Origin: Penelope pileata
Taxonomy: Eukaryota; Chordata; Aves; Galliformes; Cracidae
Reading direction: 5' to 3'
Assembly: GCA_013396635.1 (NCBI GenBank)
Contig: WBMW01004865.1
Location: 62,001 to 126,000 of the forward strand
DNA length: 64,000 nt
Shown here: in pieces, positions 36,101 to 50,000 of the stretch
Layout: each line of letters starts with the position of its first letter
How positions within the stretch are numbered: the first letter of the stretch is position 1
The notes under the pieces: generated by a model
Told to the model about the DNA's origin: nothing
Database searches by the model: none
Seen by the model: only the letters and a program-made list of their open reading frames with translations
Made by a program: the position numbers and the translations under genes

Positions 36101-37124
36101 GAACAACAAAGTTGATAGAATTTATATGATACAGGGAAAAAAAGGACAAATTAATGCTTAGGAGAAAAAAAATATATAACCTACAGGAGACATATTCTTC
36201 ACATATTTTTCTGTGCTTTATAAAAATACATATTTAACAATCGTAGATTGTACTCTGTGAGTAACAGATTGCCGCCAAATTCTGTATTCATAGACACAGA
36301 GCCATGATTTCTGATAACCACTGGACAAAATGCTGCAAAGCTTTGAGGAACTCTGCCTCTGCAGTGCACACAGTGAAATCCTCACACAGATTCTTAACCT
36401 TCTGCTTCTGTATGAGCAGAAGGGACAGTTAAACTCTGCCTGAAGGAATTTGGCTCAGGTTAAAGAAAGTTTGGGTATAATAGCTGTTGAATGCAACTGT
36501 TTCCAAAGTTTTTGTATAATATAATATCCTGAAAACATTTACAAAATGTTCTATATCAAAAGTGATATACTTAACAAAAACATTGGAGTGATTTAATGTC
36601 ACAGGTAATCAATTAAGAAAGACATAGAGAGTAATTTTATAAAATTTTAATCACGGTAGATGGATGAAAGTGTAAGATATGTATCTAGATGACTTTTAAT
36701 GTTAATGATGATAGTTAAAAAGAAGGTTATCTTCACAGCATTTGGGATACAACAGAAAATGCATTTTTAGCAAGACCTTCTGTACTACAGAAATATAATT
36801 TTGCACATATAATTTTGTCTATAAGGAATAAAATGTCAACAACACATTAAGATAATAAGTTAGTGTTGTGGTTTGAACTGGTCAGTGTTACCGGGTGTTA
36901 TCAGGCTTGTTTCCTTTTTAGAACCAAAACACAGCTTTGTAGCAGACACTAAGAGAGAAAATTTCAGTTAGAAACTAAGATAGTTAGCTATTATTTGGAA
37001 AACAATTCTGATCAACATATTTGCCACTTTATCAATACGAAGTTTAAAAAGCATAACAAACAGGAATAAGTGTAGTGATATAAAGAACATATATGTATCA
37101 CCAAAGTTCCCATGCTGAGAAGGA

Positions 37125-37168
37125 ATTATAATAAAATAATAATAAAAATTAATAAAATAATAATAAAT
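37125..37168. repeat. AAT/TAA-rich microsatellite
   Basis: Interrupted ATAAA and TAA units span about 44 bp, giving spurious Tyr/Phe/Ile-rich open frames on the minus strand. Confidence 0.85.
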
Positions 37169-39935
37169 ACTTGTTCTGTTGAGCACTAATTCTGATCTTA
37201 CTTACATGGGTAAGTGTCAATTCAGTAGAATTCAGCTCAGTGACACTTCAAAAATGAAGTTTAAGATACCAGAATTGTTTCATTTTTGGTGCTAGCATAT
37301 CATCCAACCTTGAAGGGAAAAGGATTCCCCTAATTAAATACATTAAAATCTTTGCAGTTAGATTAATAGTAGGGATCCCACAGGTTGGCATTGTTCAGTT
37401 GGCTTTGTTCAGTACAAGCTGGTATTGTTTAGAAGGCACTAGACACTCTCAGACATATGTATGTCCTCTTAGGGAATATTACTGTGGATGTTAGTCTGGT
37501 GGAAAGCCATAGGAAGTATTGGGGTCTTTCTGGCTTTGATTTTCACCTAGAAAATCATGCAAAAGCAAGAAAGTGAGTTAACAAATTTGCAGCTGCCAGA
37601 ATCAAATATTTTTAAAACTTCAGATTATAGTTGACTCCCAGTTATAGCTTATCCACAGAGTGAAGGGCTTATGGTACGTTAGGTGCAGGAAAAGAATCAG
37701 ATGGAATATTCTGTTTCTTTGGGTTTAATAGAATAAATCAGCATCAGATGTGAGATGCTGCAGTTAAGTGAAGGAATAATGTGTTACCTATTTGACTGCA
37801 GTCATTATAGTTAATCCTTTGGCTCATCTGCAACATGCTACAAAAATGTGGATAAAAAATTAGCCAACCAAAAAATTGTATTGTACAATCATATTGTCCC
37901 TATGATACCACCTGAAATTAAGAATCTCACATGAAGTTATAAGGGCAAAAGTAATATTAGCAAAACATGCTGAAAGAATCATGCAGTTTGATTGCTTATC
38001 GGGCTTTTGCTAAAGTTATTTTTCCTGATCATGAATTTGGGTAGTGATCCTATGAAGCAATTCACATATAATTCCAGTTTTCAGGCAGATTTCTTCATTG
38101 TCAACATAAAAAATAAGTAAATCTTGCTAATATAGTACGTCATGATAAAGGAGGAGTGAAAACTATTCAGTCTATACTTTTTCAGATCTTAGTTATTAAA
38201 ATTTGAGAGGATTTATTCTTTTATAAGGATCACAGCAAATATTGAATATTTCAGTATCTGAAACAAAATAATCTATTGGATGCAGTCTACATGGCAATAT
38301 CTTTCAAATACTTTTTATTTTATTTTGCACTCAAGGGGGAAGACTTCTACCATAAACCGAAGGCTTGACTCACATTTCATGATTAATAGCTCTGTGATTT
38401 TAAACCATCAGTACTGTCACGTGGTCAAAAGACCATTTAAATGCTTCAACTGTTCAAGCAATGACACTGCTAATTAATACTGCAGTCAAATTTTAATCCT
38501 TGTTTAAGCTTTCCAGAAGATTTTAGACAATTAAACTACCTGAATAACTGAAAAAAAATAATCTCTGGACTGTCATGATTGCCTTTTGTTCATCTTCATT
38601 ATAAGTGTCCTTTATGAATATGCATCTGTGTTCAAACATACAATTAATGGAAAGATTAAAAAGATCACAAACAGGTAAAGAAAAGGGATGTTAAAAAATA
38701 ACCTGAAAAAGTAAGATGTGGGTAGGCCATGGTCAATAAAAATAAAGATAGCGCCAGTAGCTGTATGGCTGTTTTATTCCAAAAGGGAACATTACTGCTC
38801 TACAATCAAGTAGATCAGCTATCTGTATGAAATAGAATGTGTATTAAATCAGTTCTCACTTCAAGGTCCTAATGCCACTGTTAGTAATATAATCAAACAC
38901 CTTATTGCTGAAAAGAAAATTTGGATGTATGAGGCCCGAAAGGCAAATAGCCATGAGTGCATAATAAATTGTCCACAATGTGAAAGAATTTGAGAATTAC
39001 TTCCATAAACAATTTCTTAGAGTGGCTTAGAAAAAGTAAGTTTGTTAAGGCTTTTTGTGTGGATTTTTCTTGTGTTAAGAGGCTATATTAATTTCTAGTA
39101 TAATTTACAAGTATCAGAATTCCTAGAGAGCCAAAGATTAAAAAGGCTGGGAGGCAAGAACTTGGATTATCCTAGTTCAATCTTTTGTGTGATAATGACA
39201 GTAGAGCTGCTCTGAATTTGTGTATTCCAAATATTTGTGTATTTCACTTGTATATTTGTTTATTTCAAAATATGTAGTATAGTGAAAGTTTCCTTATTCT
39301 TTTCCACAGTGGAAGATGAAAGCCTCACATTGTTTTAACTCAAAGACAAGAACAATCGTACTCCTTTAAGAAAGAAATACAGAAATACCCTCTTTCGTAG
39401 CAAGTAAAATATGGTCTTCCCAAAACAGTGTGAACTCTACCCTACTACACTCTTATTTTTAAGTTGTTCAGGGTTGTTTTATTGATCCTTATAGAAGATC
39501 GATCAGCTATCAAAAAATCAGAAGTTATTTTACTTCTTTTGACAATATCTAATATCTCACTCTATAAGCTCTACGGAAAGACTTGTGGATGCCATGGAAG
39601 AATTATTGCAGTCCTTGCCAAGAATATCTAAGATGTTACGGTGCAGTAGAAAACTGACTGCTTCTGTTAAGAGAAGCAGCCTCTTTGTTTCATATTAACA
39701 TGCACTTTGTTTCTTTGTTAGTTGTTCTTCATCTTCTCTGCTCATTTTCCATTGATTTAACATTTGTGTATTACAGATAAACTTTTTTGCCCTAGCTTGT
39801 ATGTTTAAAATGTGAAGATAGTCTTATCTTTACAAGTCAAGAGCACTTGGTGAGTCGGATTTGATTAATAAAGTTTTATTAGGTAGAACAATCAGTATGA
39901 GTAGTCTCTTATCTTCTTATCTATACAAGTACATG

Positions 39936-39974
39936 CTTTTTTTTTTCTTTTTTCTTTTTTCTTTTTTTTTTTTT
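39936..39974. repeat. Poly-T / CTTTTTT low-complexity run
   Basis: Nearly pure T interrupted by single C bases at roughly seven-base intervals. Confidence 0.9.
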
Positions 39975-40390
39975 AAGGGGTACATTTTCTCTGTATTAGG
40001 ATTGCTGATCTGGGGAGGCATTTGAGCATGTATAAGAAAGACTAAATGACGCTGATTTTTCATGAATAGAAGTATATAAACAGTCCTGAGTCTGTTTCCT
40101 CACAACCACTAGGACTACTGTACAGTTCCTACTGTTTTTCCAAATAGGAAGAGTTGTCAGTACTACACTTAATATCTGTAATACCTGCAGCACCTCTTTC
40201 ATTTTCAAAATTATCTAATTACTTACAATTGAAACCAAATCACGACATTATCTTTCCCAGTAAAAATAAAAAAATGTCTTGCAATCCTCAGTGACAGAAT
40301 ATCCTCTATTAATGGTCATCCTTATGGAAATTTAGCTACCCCAACATAAATGAACATACAGTGGAACTGCTGTCAAATTAGTTATCCAGA

Positions 40391-40414
40391 CTGATGTACC
40401 TTGTGGTACATCAG
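40391..40414. repeat. Perfect 10-bp inverted repeat (hairpin)
   Basis: CTGATGTACC (40391-40400) is followed by a TTGT loop and GGTACATCAG (40405-40414), its exact reverse complement. The stem does not extend beyond 10 bp, so it is too short for a microRNA precursor. Confidence 0.85.
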
Positions 40415-40711
40415 CAACAATTTATTTTGCAAAGGGAGCAAAGAATTTAAATAAGGGGAAATGCTTAACCATTGTTACGCAAATTTAATATACTGTTCTG
40501 ATAAATCATTCTAAAGGTGGAGTGTATTTTGTGATTTAGATTTTGATACTTTGAATGAGAAATCAATTATTGATGAACTTGGAAAAAAGAGAAGAGCTTG
40601 TATACAGTCTACACATGATATAAGGACTGAAAATTACAGAGGCTGATTACAGGGCTAATATTAATTTTTTATTTTCCTTTTTTAAGCTCTGCAGCTCTGC
40701 AATGATAAAAG

Positions 40712-40800
40712 TCATAAGGACATAAGCAATATTCTAGGGCAGACCACTTGTCCATCATCATGCCCATCCCCTCTTTGAGAGTGGTAGGAGAAGCAGTTAT
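40712..40800 (+). mobile_element. Probable ancient amniote interspersed repeat
   Basis: The segment starts GGACATAAGCAATATTCTAG and continues GGGCAGACCACTTGTCCATC, then a GAGAGTGGTAGGAGAAGC step. This spacing resembles an interspersed repeat I know from turtles and crocodilians (CATAAGAAC, then a GGGTCAGACCA step, then GGTCCATC and GACAGTGG). If correct, the copy is old and diverged. The family name could not be fixed. The sequence to about 41050 may be part of the same unit. Confidence 0.45.
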
Positions 40801-43780
40801 CTCAGGAGCCCACAATAGTCAGGCCATTTTTTTCCCCTCGTACTCTTCCATGTCTGCAATACGGAGTTAAGGTGGTTAGCTAGCATTTCCCTACCAAGAC
40901 TTCTTACCTTCAACATGTAACAGTTTCAAGCTGCTGCCTCTGAATGAGCCCAAGCTATTTCTGACCCTGCTGTTACAGCTCCCTCCACAGCCTCCTGTAT
41001 CAGCAAGTTTGCTACCTGCTGTGTAAGGTACTTCCTTTTATGAAAGGTGATTGCTTTAATGTAGGTGAAGTGCCCCTACAACACAGGAGTCTACTGCATT
41101 AGTGAAGTCCTTTTCTTTACAGATATCAGCCAAATGTGGTATAAAAAGGGAAAAGATCTTAATGTTCCCTGGAGGCAGTGAATAAGTTGCGAGAGTTCCA
41201 AGAAGCATCAGATAAGCTTAAATACATGCCACTGCAGTAGGACTCCTTATTCCAAGGGACACATTTTTCTCAGAATTTGCTCTATGTTCTCTGCAACAGG
41301 AGGACATTGCTGATAATGGTAAAGTGTTAGCAGACACCAACAAACCTAAGGTCTTGTACAATGGAGCATGCTAATTTTCACCTCAGCTGGTGTATCTCTA
41401 TTTGCGGAGAGCCATACAGAATTATTACCTGTGTCCTAAGGCAGAATAGCTGCTTTAGTACAGCTGTTCTAAATAGGTTCAGCTCTCAACAGGATGTATT
41501 TCAAGCACAGCACTGCTCTACTTGACACAGTTATTCTCCCTTTTGTTCCAGAGCCATCCTGGCTGCTGCTAGAGCTCTCACCATGTAACGTACAGCCGTA
41601 CCAATTTCAGAGGGGCCAAGACTTCACCCAGGCTGAAATCAAAGCAGATCATTGCACTGAGCACTTACATTTGTACTCTGAATATCAGCGAATAAGTACA
41701 TAAAGATGCTTTGAATCAAGTTTGTGTGGAGCATCACATGCTCACCTGTTCATAGCAAGAAATAATTATACAACTCACTAAGTTATCTGAGTGATGACAC
41801 TCATAATTGCTTACATATATAAAATGCTTACATAAATAAAATCACCTAAATGATATTGATCTCCTAATACACAAGTATTAATACTCTTGGAAACCATGTA
41901 TTGTAACACAGTAAAGATTTGCAAATTCCTCTCATGGAAACTGCATTATTTATTTCTTTTATTTTATTCCAGCTATTTCATAGTGAGTTTTTGTTTGTTT
42001 GTTTTTTATTTAAATTCTGCCTCTCTCCTATCATTTCCTTATTTTTTTCCCCAGAAATTTGCTAATTTTTTCTCCTCTTCCATCCCTCTTTCCATTTCTG
42101 TTCTTTTTATTTCCTCTTTTTTTGTTTTTCCTAGAGTAAGATTTATCCAAAGCCAATTTATTTTCCTGTTATTGATAACAATCAATCACACAGATGGGCT
42201 AGAAGGCGAAAGACATTTATTGTTTTGAAATCTGTCTGTCTCTCTTTTAAATATGAAATTTTCAGATTTAGGATGACAGTGCTGATCAAAATTTATTTGA
42301 AACTCTCAGAGAAAGTTTTGAGCTTTGTTGAACCTTCACAATGACGGCTGTTAGTCAAAAATTCCTTAGCAGATTGACTGCAAATGTGTAAGTTGTTGCA
42401 CTTCGAGTTTGATAAGGAACATAGCAAATTATTTAGGAGAAGGGATGGAGGACAGGAAGGTTAATGACAGACTCGCTTTTGAAAATGAACTATGAATTAA
42501 TGGATTCAGTTCAGATACTGTTGGTGATGGTCCAATGGTAATTCATTTATGAAGACAGTTATCCCATCATCAACTTTAAACATGAGAATATCATGAAATG
42601 CTTTCTTTAAATAAAAATTTGAGAGCATTGTATTCAGTCTAAATTATTGTTTAAAAGGCATCATAAACTCTATAAGAATGACAGGAGACACTGTAATTTA
42701 TGGAAATGCACACAATCACAAGCAAAGACTATCTCATGCTTTGTGATGCTTTTATTTTTGCTTTTTGCATTAGTCACCAAAGCCATTTTTATATCATGTT
42801 GTTCAAGAAGTCTAATCACAGAAGGGGAAAAGCACAGCTATCAACAGTGGATTAAAAAAATAAATAAATAAAAACCCAATTAGCTGCTTTGTGCTGTACA
42901 TATCTTTCCCATGTTAGCATGTTGAATGTTGATGAAATGCACGTTACAGTAAGTTTCCCATCTATGTCTACTTAGTTTTATTAAATCATGGTAAAATCAA
43001 TGAAAAGGAAGAGATGAAGCTAGAAAAATGTAGGGCGAAAAACGGACTGAATCTACAAAAGAGACTGAGTATCAAAACCAAATATGGTAATTATTTTCCA
43101 AAGTTCACGGTGATGAACAGTGTTACATACACAGCAATGGAAAAAAACTAATGGATTCTGCAATTATTTCATTCATTTTTCTGTGTTTTTTTTTTTTTTG
43201 TTTGTTTGTTTGTTATTTTTGTCTCGTTGGATATGACAATCTGGAGGGTGTCTCATGCTGAGATACGCACTCTGCACTGCATACCACGGCCATGACCTCA
43301 CTCCTCGCAATACTTTTTGTAGCCTGGTTGTCCTTGGAAAGAAGGACATTCTCTGTTCCAGCAGAGTCCCTCATGAGAGGTTAATTTCAGTACCTGTCTC
43401 TCTTCCTCATCCCACCTGGGCACAGTGGTGGCACTTGCAATTATGTGCAAGCACAGGCTCCTGGTGCTCAGCTGCATTGTCTAAGCTGCTGCACATATTT
43501 CAGCTGGGCATTCTATATAGCTAACAGAATGACATAAATCTGGCAGAAATACTAATATTACTGTGACTGAGTAATTAAAATGCATGTGCTTATGCTTACA
43601 CAGGAAATTCAGCTTTTTAAAAATTCTGCATGCTAGCCACTGTAAATGAAATAATGGTCTTTCACTTGGAGTCCTGTAATTTGATTTGCAGATCTAATTA
43701 TGGTAACATATCAGGTTTGTTATCTTGGGGAATGAGGGAAAAGGTGGTGATGTGTTCTGAAGGCCAGCAGCTACCTGTAG
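40801..43780. other. Unannotated sequence
   Basis: No gene found. The pyrimidine-rich open frame at 41887-42228 (plus) codes a Phe/Ser/Leu-rich sequence typical of T/C-rich DNA. A T plus GTTT tract lies at 43184-43216, AAAT units at 42857-42873. A moderately GC-richer patch at 43225-43520 was not identified. Confidence 0.6.
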
Positions 43781-44085
43781 GTCAGAGCTTCCCCCGGGCC
43801 GCCTGGCAGGGCCTGCAGCCATGTCCTGTCTCACCGCACGAGGCAGCAGCAGCACAGTTGGGGGCACCAGGGCAGCCCCTGGGCACATTCCTGGGCACAT
43901 TCCTGGGGACAGGACAGGCCAAGGCAGGCTGTGGGCACATGGCTAGGCCCAGCTGGGTGAAGCCATGACCAGGCAGGGAAGGGCTGTGAGGAGCTGGAGC
44001 CTGGCCCTGCTGTGGTCTGGATGGGGCAGGGGCTGACAGCCCTAGGGTGAGGGAGCCCTGGGGGTGAGCAGGAATGGTCAGGACT
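43781..44085. other. Second GC-rich island of unknown origin
   Basis: About 300 bp of strongly GC-rich sequence in AT-rich surroundings. It includes CCTGGGCACATT tandem units (about 43878-43905) and many GGGCAGG and CCTGGCC words. Open frames on both strands (43630-43968 plus, 43782-44207 minus) depend on composition and have no domain. In character it resembles the island at 16041-16310, but a direct homology was not established by eye. Confidence 0.5.
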
Positions 44086-47000
44086 CTGAGTGCCTTATGG
44101 CCCATACAAAGTGGACAAATAGGTCCAAGAATGAATTTAGATGTAGCAAGTGTTAATGTGTTCAAAGTGTTTCCCTTTTCCATTTTCCAGTTTTTACTCC
44201 ATGTCATGTGCTGCTATAAAGAGGCAAAAGTGTATTTCGTCTTCCCCTGGCATTCAGCAGAGCAGAAGCTTGATAAAGCCACATTTTGCTGGGGATGACA
44301 ATCTGGTCCTCATGGCCTCAGCTATTACTTAGGACAGCATGGTTTTCTTCAAGAACAAAAGTAGGTAGCTGGAATAGCAGCAGCATGCGGGAAACACAAT
44401 GGGACAGGAGGCAGAAGGCAGCACTTTCGTAGCTGGAGGGCTGAGAACTTGATGCATATCAACAGATACTGCAAACAATGAAGATGTCACTGAAAGGTTG
44501 ATTTTTCCAAAGGAAAGGTTACAGGAATCTTTCATAATATGAGCTGATAGGTAATTTGTTAACAATACTTTTCAATTACACCAACAGACAACAGATTTAC
44601 TTAGTTCTTTTCCTGACATCAGAATCAAAGATAGGACATTTCTAAATGCAGTAGTCTACTCTTTTATATTTCACTTTAGAGTTATGGTTGCAAATTTTCT
44701 CTTTCAAAAAAGTCAATAAAGGGAGCTACCCTGATCTGACAAGAGTTTTTTCCATATATGACCCGTGAAAAATTATCAACAAAAGAAAACATTTTTGAAT
44801 TTGTGAAAACCCTGAGAAACAGAGAAGTTTCACATTTGTTGCTAGGTTCTGCTAAGCAATTTTCGATAAGCCATGGCTGAGAAGCATAGTTAGTCTTCTA
44901 CAACATTTTAAGTACTGTACATTAATCTTGAAGCATAGGCGTTATCTAACATTTAAACACTGTAAATTTAGATTCGATTCAGTTGATATAACGTTATGAC
45001 AAAGAAAAAAATGTAAGTATATGGATTTTGATTTTCTTTTGGAGAATAAAGCTTTATTAATTATGTGGAGTCATTTAAACAGAGTGCTATAAGCAACAGA
45101 ACTGTATTGAATAATAAAGTCAACTGCTGACAGAGGTAGAAAACCTGCCTAGAGCCTGTGATAAACACTTAGAGTCAAATTCTGATTTGCCTCTTGGGGA
45201 AAATGCACCAACAATAAAACTAGGTTCAAATATAAGTTATTATAGCAGTATAATGCAGTGGACAATTTTTATATAGGCTAGAAGAAATGCGTGATTTTCA
45301 TGGAGTGCTTACAGTAACTAAAGCTGCAGCAATTTATACTGTTCTCAGTAACAAAGAATTGCAGTCAAAAATATAAATTAGTGAAAACAAGGCAACTTAG
45401 ACCTTCTTAAAGAAGAAATGGAAACAAATGTAAATGTAGGTAATTGAGAGCTTTCTGGAATGTCGCCATAGATATGGGCCCTAGGAAAGAGTGACAACAT
45501 TGTGTCCAAGAGACTGCATAAAATCCTCACAAATGGCTGTAATCTACTTCAGCACAGAAAATAGTGACAAGACTCTGTCTACTTGGGTGTAGCACTAATT
45601 GTGTCTTAATGAATATTAAAGAACCAAAGTAAAAATTAAAAGTAAGGAAAAATAAAGGAATGTACCAATCAGGATTTTTAACTTCATCATTAGAAATGGG
45701 AATAATTTGACCCAGTATAAGCAATGACATTATGGTCATCTGCAAAAAAATTAGAAAACATATTTCAATTGCTGAAATGTAGGTAGTTAAGAACATCTCA
45801 GGCACTGTGGAGAATTCACTTTGGCATTCAACCTGTTATCCTGCACCAGCTTTGTGAGGATGTATTTCTCTTCATCAGGAAATACACTTTGTAAAACAAG
45901 TCTGATGTTGTGTCTTCCTGCTTCCTACCAGTGGGGTAATTGAAGTGCACTATGCACTTATATGTAAATAACTGAATGTTGCCCTAGCTGCCATCTCCTG
46001 GCAAAAAAAATAAAAATTTCCATGTCCTGATTTATTTTAGCCAGTAGCAAATATCAAAATAATTCTACACCTTAGAAATGTATGCTTTCCTGCACTAACA
46101 ATAAATATACCAATGATATAAAAGATATAAAGATGCCTTGCAGAGCTATTGAGTTAAATCCCATCCCAGATATCGGCATAAATTTCACTCCAAACATTCA
46201 GCTGATTTTTTCTTATTACAGCAATTCTCTGTATCATCTGTTCAACAGCAGCCTTCAACAAAACTCAAGTATTATGGGAAAAACAGCACAATGCTTTCCC
46301 CTACTTAGCAAATTAACAACTGGGCAAACAAATACAGACAATCGAAGTCAGAGTGTTGGATTTGCCCATTTGTCATCAATTTTTAAAGAACAGAAACACT
46401 CATCTAAATAAAAATTCCCTTGAAGGACATGGTAGAAGCCATTTGCAACATGTCAAGAGACTTTTCAGTGTTTGATCATCCTGACATAGCTGTGGTTTGG
46501 AGTTGCATGACAGAAGGGTCACATAGCAGGAGAGCGGGCTTTCCTGGCATGGGCTCAGAAACAGAGAGGAAAACAGAACACATGATGTCCATGGCCACCA
46601 GAGTTTTTAGGAGATACACAGCTAGCACCATCACACCCTGCGCATCACAGCCAGTGGTTTGAGGCATCTTGTCTATAACCTAGTTGAGGGCCCTGAGGTG
46701 TAAGACAGCCAAGCCATAAGGTCTACTATTACACATATGTTGGAGCTACAGTGGAAATGAAATAACAGAAAATCCCAACTAATATCACATGCACTGAGAT
46801 TTTTGGTGTCAGACCTATTATTCATAATAGAAGTAATAAACTGACTGTAACTGGCTTTATAGCATCTTAATGCTTTCAGGCTTCGGTCTCTTAAAATGCA
46901 CTTTATATTCCAAGGTATAATTGAGATACTGAAACAATGAAGTAATAACATGTACAGCTATCCAATTGGTCGTTGGTGTTAGTTGGCTTTGTTGTTGTTG

Positions 47001-50000
47001 TTGCTTTAGGAAATATAAATGTAAGTCCAAATTTTTAAGATGGATAAATTAATATATCAGTTTTCTGACAACAGCTCTCTAGTTCAATTTTTTTTTTATT
47101 TTTTATTTTTTTACATTTTCTGAGATGCTCAGTTCCCTTTCCACCACATCCTGTGTCCCCAGAGATTATCATCATGGCAGGATAGCATGTTATGCAATGA
47201 TTTTAATAACATTTATTCATTAGATTGTTACTCCTTCCAGCCTCAGCCTCAGGGTCTGCTAAGACACCATGTAGTTCATTAGCAGACACACAGAGAAGTC
47301 AATGAAGTAGATACAATGGGTAGATGAAAAAAAAGTCATCAAGTTTAACTCTTCTCTAACTTTTTAATACCCATTTATAGGCTTACTTAATACTAAATTT
47401 CAACAGTGAGCATAGAGTTTCAAATTATATAAAAATAAGGAACAATGGAATGCAAATGAAATACAAACAAACTGCATACGTGAGGTAATTATGGAACTGA
47501 GACGAACAAACAAACAAAAATCAGAAGAAGAAAGCAACAAAAAACCTGAAAACAAAAGAAAGAAATAAAAAGGAGGATGTCAGGTGAATTTCCGTAGCAA
47601 AATTCTTGAAATATTTCCAAGGATTTTATGCAAATATTAATATTAAAATGTACAAGTGTATATTTATCCAGAATCATTAAATTATCATATTTTAAATTAT
47701 ATATTGAAGTATATATTTTCTTAAAAGGTAGCACATGTAGGAAAAAAAAATGTAGGAATTGTAATCTTTAGCTGTGAATAATCTATATTTGTTCATAAGA
47801 ATGATCTTTTATATAGCACATTTTACAAACACAACCAACCTGTCCCATCCATACCTATATTTATAAGAAAATAAACTCCAGTAACAAAATGATGCGCCAC
47901 TTTGAACAGTTAGGTATCATAATCTGTATATCAGGTTTTTTTTTTCAACCTAACTCCTTATTTGTCAGTTAACAATTCCGTCATCCAGCATAAGACAAAT
48001 TAATTGTTTTGATTTTAAATGATCATTTAGCCAGATTTTCAGTTTCACAATGTTATGTGAAAATTGGTTTATGTGCTCTTTCTTTAGCAGGTTATATAGT
48101 TGTTCATAGGGTTCGAATTTTACTTTTTTACTTGTAATTTATACTTTCCTTTTTCCTCTGTTTAGATCAAGTTAGTTTCACTTTATTTTCAAAAATCAGA
48201 AACAAAGGCTTTCCTATGTTTCTGTTCATGAGAACAGCAAAGGGTTCTGCTTCTGGTGTCCCCTAATGAACAAAGATCTACAGCCTCAAGGAATGGTCCA
48301 TGGAAGGTTATTCCTGAACAGCATAGATGCTGAAGGAGCATTCAGTCTCCCACCCTGAAGACAGAAAAGTCTACTCAGAAGTGTTTAGATGCGGAAGACA
48401 CAAGCTGCTGCCACCTTTTTTTTTTTTTTTATGATGTTATGGTGACCTAATGTATTTGAATGAAGAGCACCATAGGACTGTACAACCCATTCTGTGAACA
48501 AAGCTGGTATCAAATATAAAATAAGTCTAGTAATTGCTATCCTCAGCCAGGTTAGATTGAAGCAATATCAACAAAATCTAGAAATGAGAATAAATCAAGC
48601 CAATATCAGATGAAGATTTAGTTTCAAAGAACTCTGTCGCAAGTGCCAAAAACTGGATTAAATCAAATCTGTATACAATAATAAAAAAGAAATCACCTAA
48701 CATTTGGCAAACAGGATTTAAGTTTTGAGTTGGAATGGAAAGCAGAGGAAAAGCACAGAGAATAAAGAGTAAAGCAGAGCCAGTGTTGTATCTGCCAAAA
48801 TATCACATTGACCTCTAATGTTTGGCATCCTCCACTGATTGTGTTTCAGTGGAAACTGTCTGGAATACTTTGGATTGCAAGGTAGTAGTAGAAATGAGTA
48901 ACCAAATATATGTATTTGTGACTTGCATTGCTATAACTTACATGTAACAGGATACATACCCACCCAGGGAAAGTCTGTACTCGCCTTTGGCTGAAAAGAA
49001 ATCATAATCTTTATATCCCAAACATTCTTCAGAAAATGTAGACTTACAAAAATAAAAGAAATTAAACAACTGTAAGTAATAATTCAGAAAAACACCATGT
49101 TTGACCTAAGTTTCTCCTGGCAATAAATACTTGATGAAAGATCTGCATTTTTTAAGTCACTTTTTTTTTTTGCTATGACTACAATCCCATATTATCTTGT
49201 GGGTTAACAGCAATAATAAAATAATAATAATAAAAAGCGTTTCTCCAAATGTTTTCCAATTAGTATGCAAGGACACTATTTCAAAGCCACTAGATCACAT
49301 AAGCACTGTTGTGTGCTTCAAAGTCAGATTTTTGCTTCATTTGGTTTGCATTTGTATTGAGCAAATACAAATGCCCTGTATCTTTTCATATAGATGTCAC
49401 AATCTAGAATTTACAATGGAGAGAAGAAAAAAGTATTACTATCATGTTAGATGAAGCAGGCTAGATGCAGCTATTGACAACATCAAGAGCTGCTATTCCT
49501 GATCAAAGTAATAATTAAAAAATTATTGCCTGTTTTTTCTTTTATTGCACTGAATTAAATAAGAGAAATGACAAAGTAAACAGATTCCATCAAAACCTGT
49601 ATGCTTTTCATCCCAGAAAATTTCAGAACTAATATCAAGTCTTTTTCTGAGAAACCACAAACTTTCCCTTCCACTTTCTACAAAGCCAGATGATGACTGT
49701 AAAAATTTCTTCCTATCCATCTGTTCATTCAGCTGGTATGTGACATCTTTCTCCCCATTTTTGATCTTTTTGTATAAAATGCAGTTTTCCAGTCCAGGAA
49801 CTTGCAATATTTTTAACAAAAAAACTTAGCTTTGAAAAATGTATTGACTTTTAGCAAGGAAGTGTTCTTAATGCAGATGCCCAAAGATATAAGCATAGTA
49901 AGTTAATGTGCCAACCATGCTGAATCACAGAAAACATCAGCGAAGGCAGATTACTCCATGTCTGATCTTAATTTCACTTTAAGTTAGAAATATGGTACTT

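Larger units (their letters stand above)
32395..40705. other. Unannotated AT-rich sequence with short repeats
   Basis: No gene was identified over 8.3 kb. It contains a 38-bp tandem duplication (33057-33132), a TGATTACATATCTT-type short tandem (33961-34006) and an 8-bp inverted repeat AGCTTGGT/ACCAAGCT (34693-34714). AAT/TAA-rich sequence lies at 37125-37168, a short duplicated TTGGC.TTGTTCAGT unit near 37385-37415, a CTTTTTT-rich run at 39936-39974, and a perfect 10-bp hairpin at 40391-40414. Open frames here are AT-driven. Confidence 0.6.

Noticed and set aside
36864..36960. TGTTGTGGTTTGAAC resembling the edge of the ERVL-like LTR
   Set aside because: Only about nine bases match and the following sequence does not continue the similarity.
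41887..42228. 113-codon Phe/Leu/Ser-rich frame resembling membrane segments
   Set aside because: It is the translation of pyrimidine-rich low-complexity DNA.
46082..46662. Two consecutive plus-strand open frames (109 and 80 codons)
   Set aside because: No recognisable domain, different frames, no splice signals that would join them; likely chance.
48080..48140. tRNA-like GGTTCGAAT word
   Set aside because: The T stem does not pair and no acceptor or anticodon stem can be drawn, so it is not a tRNA.
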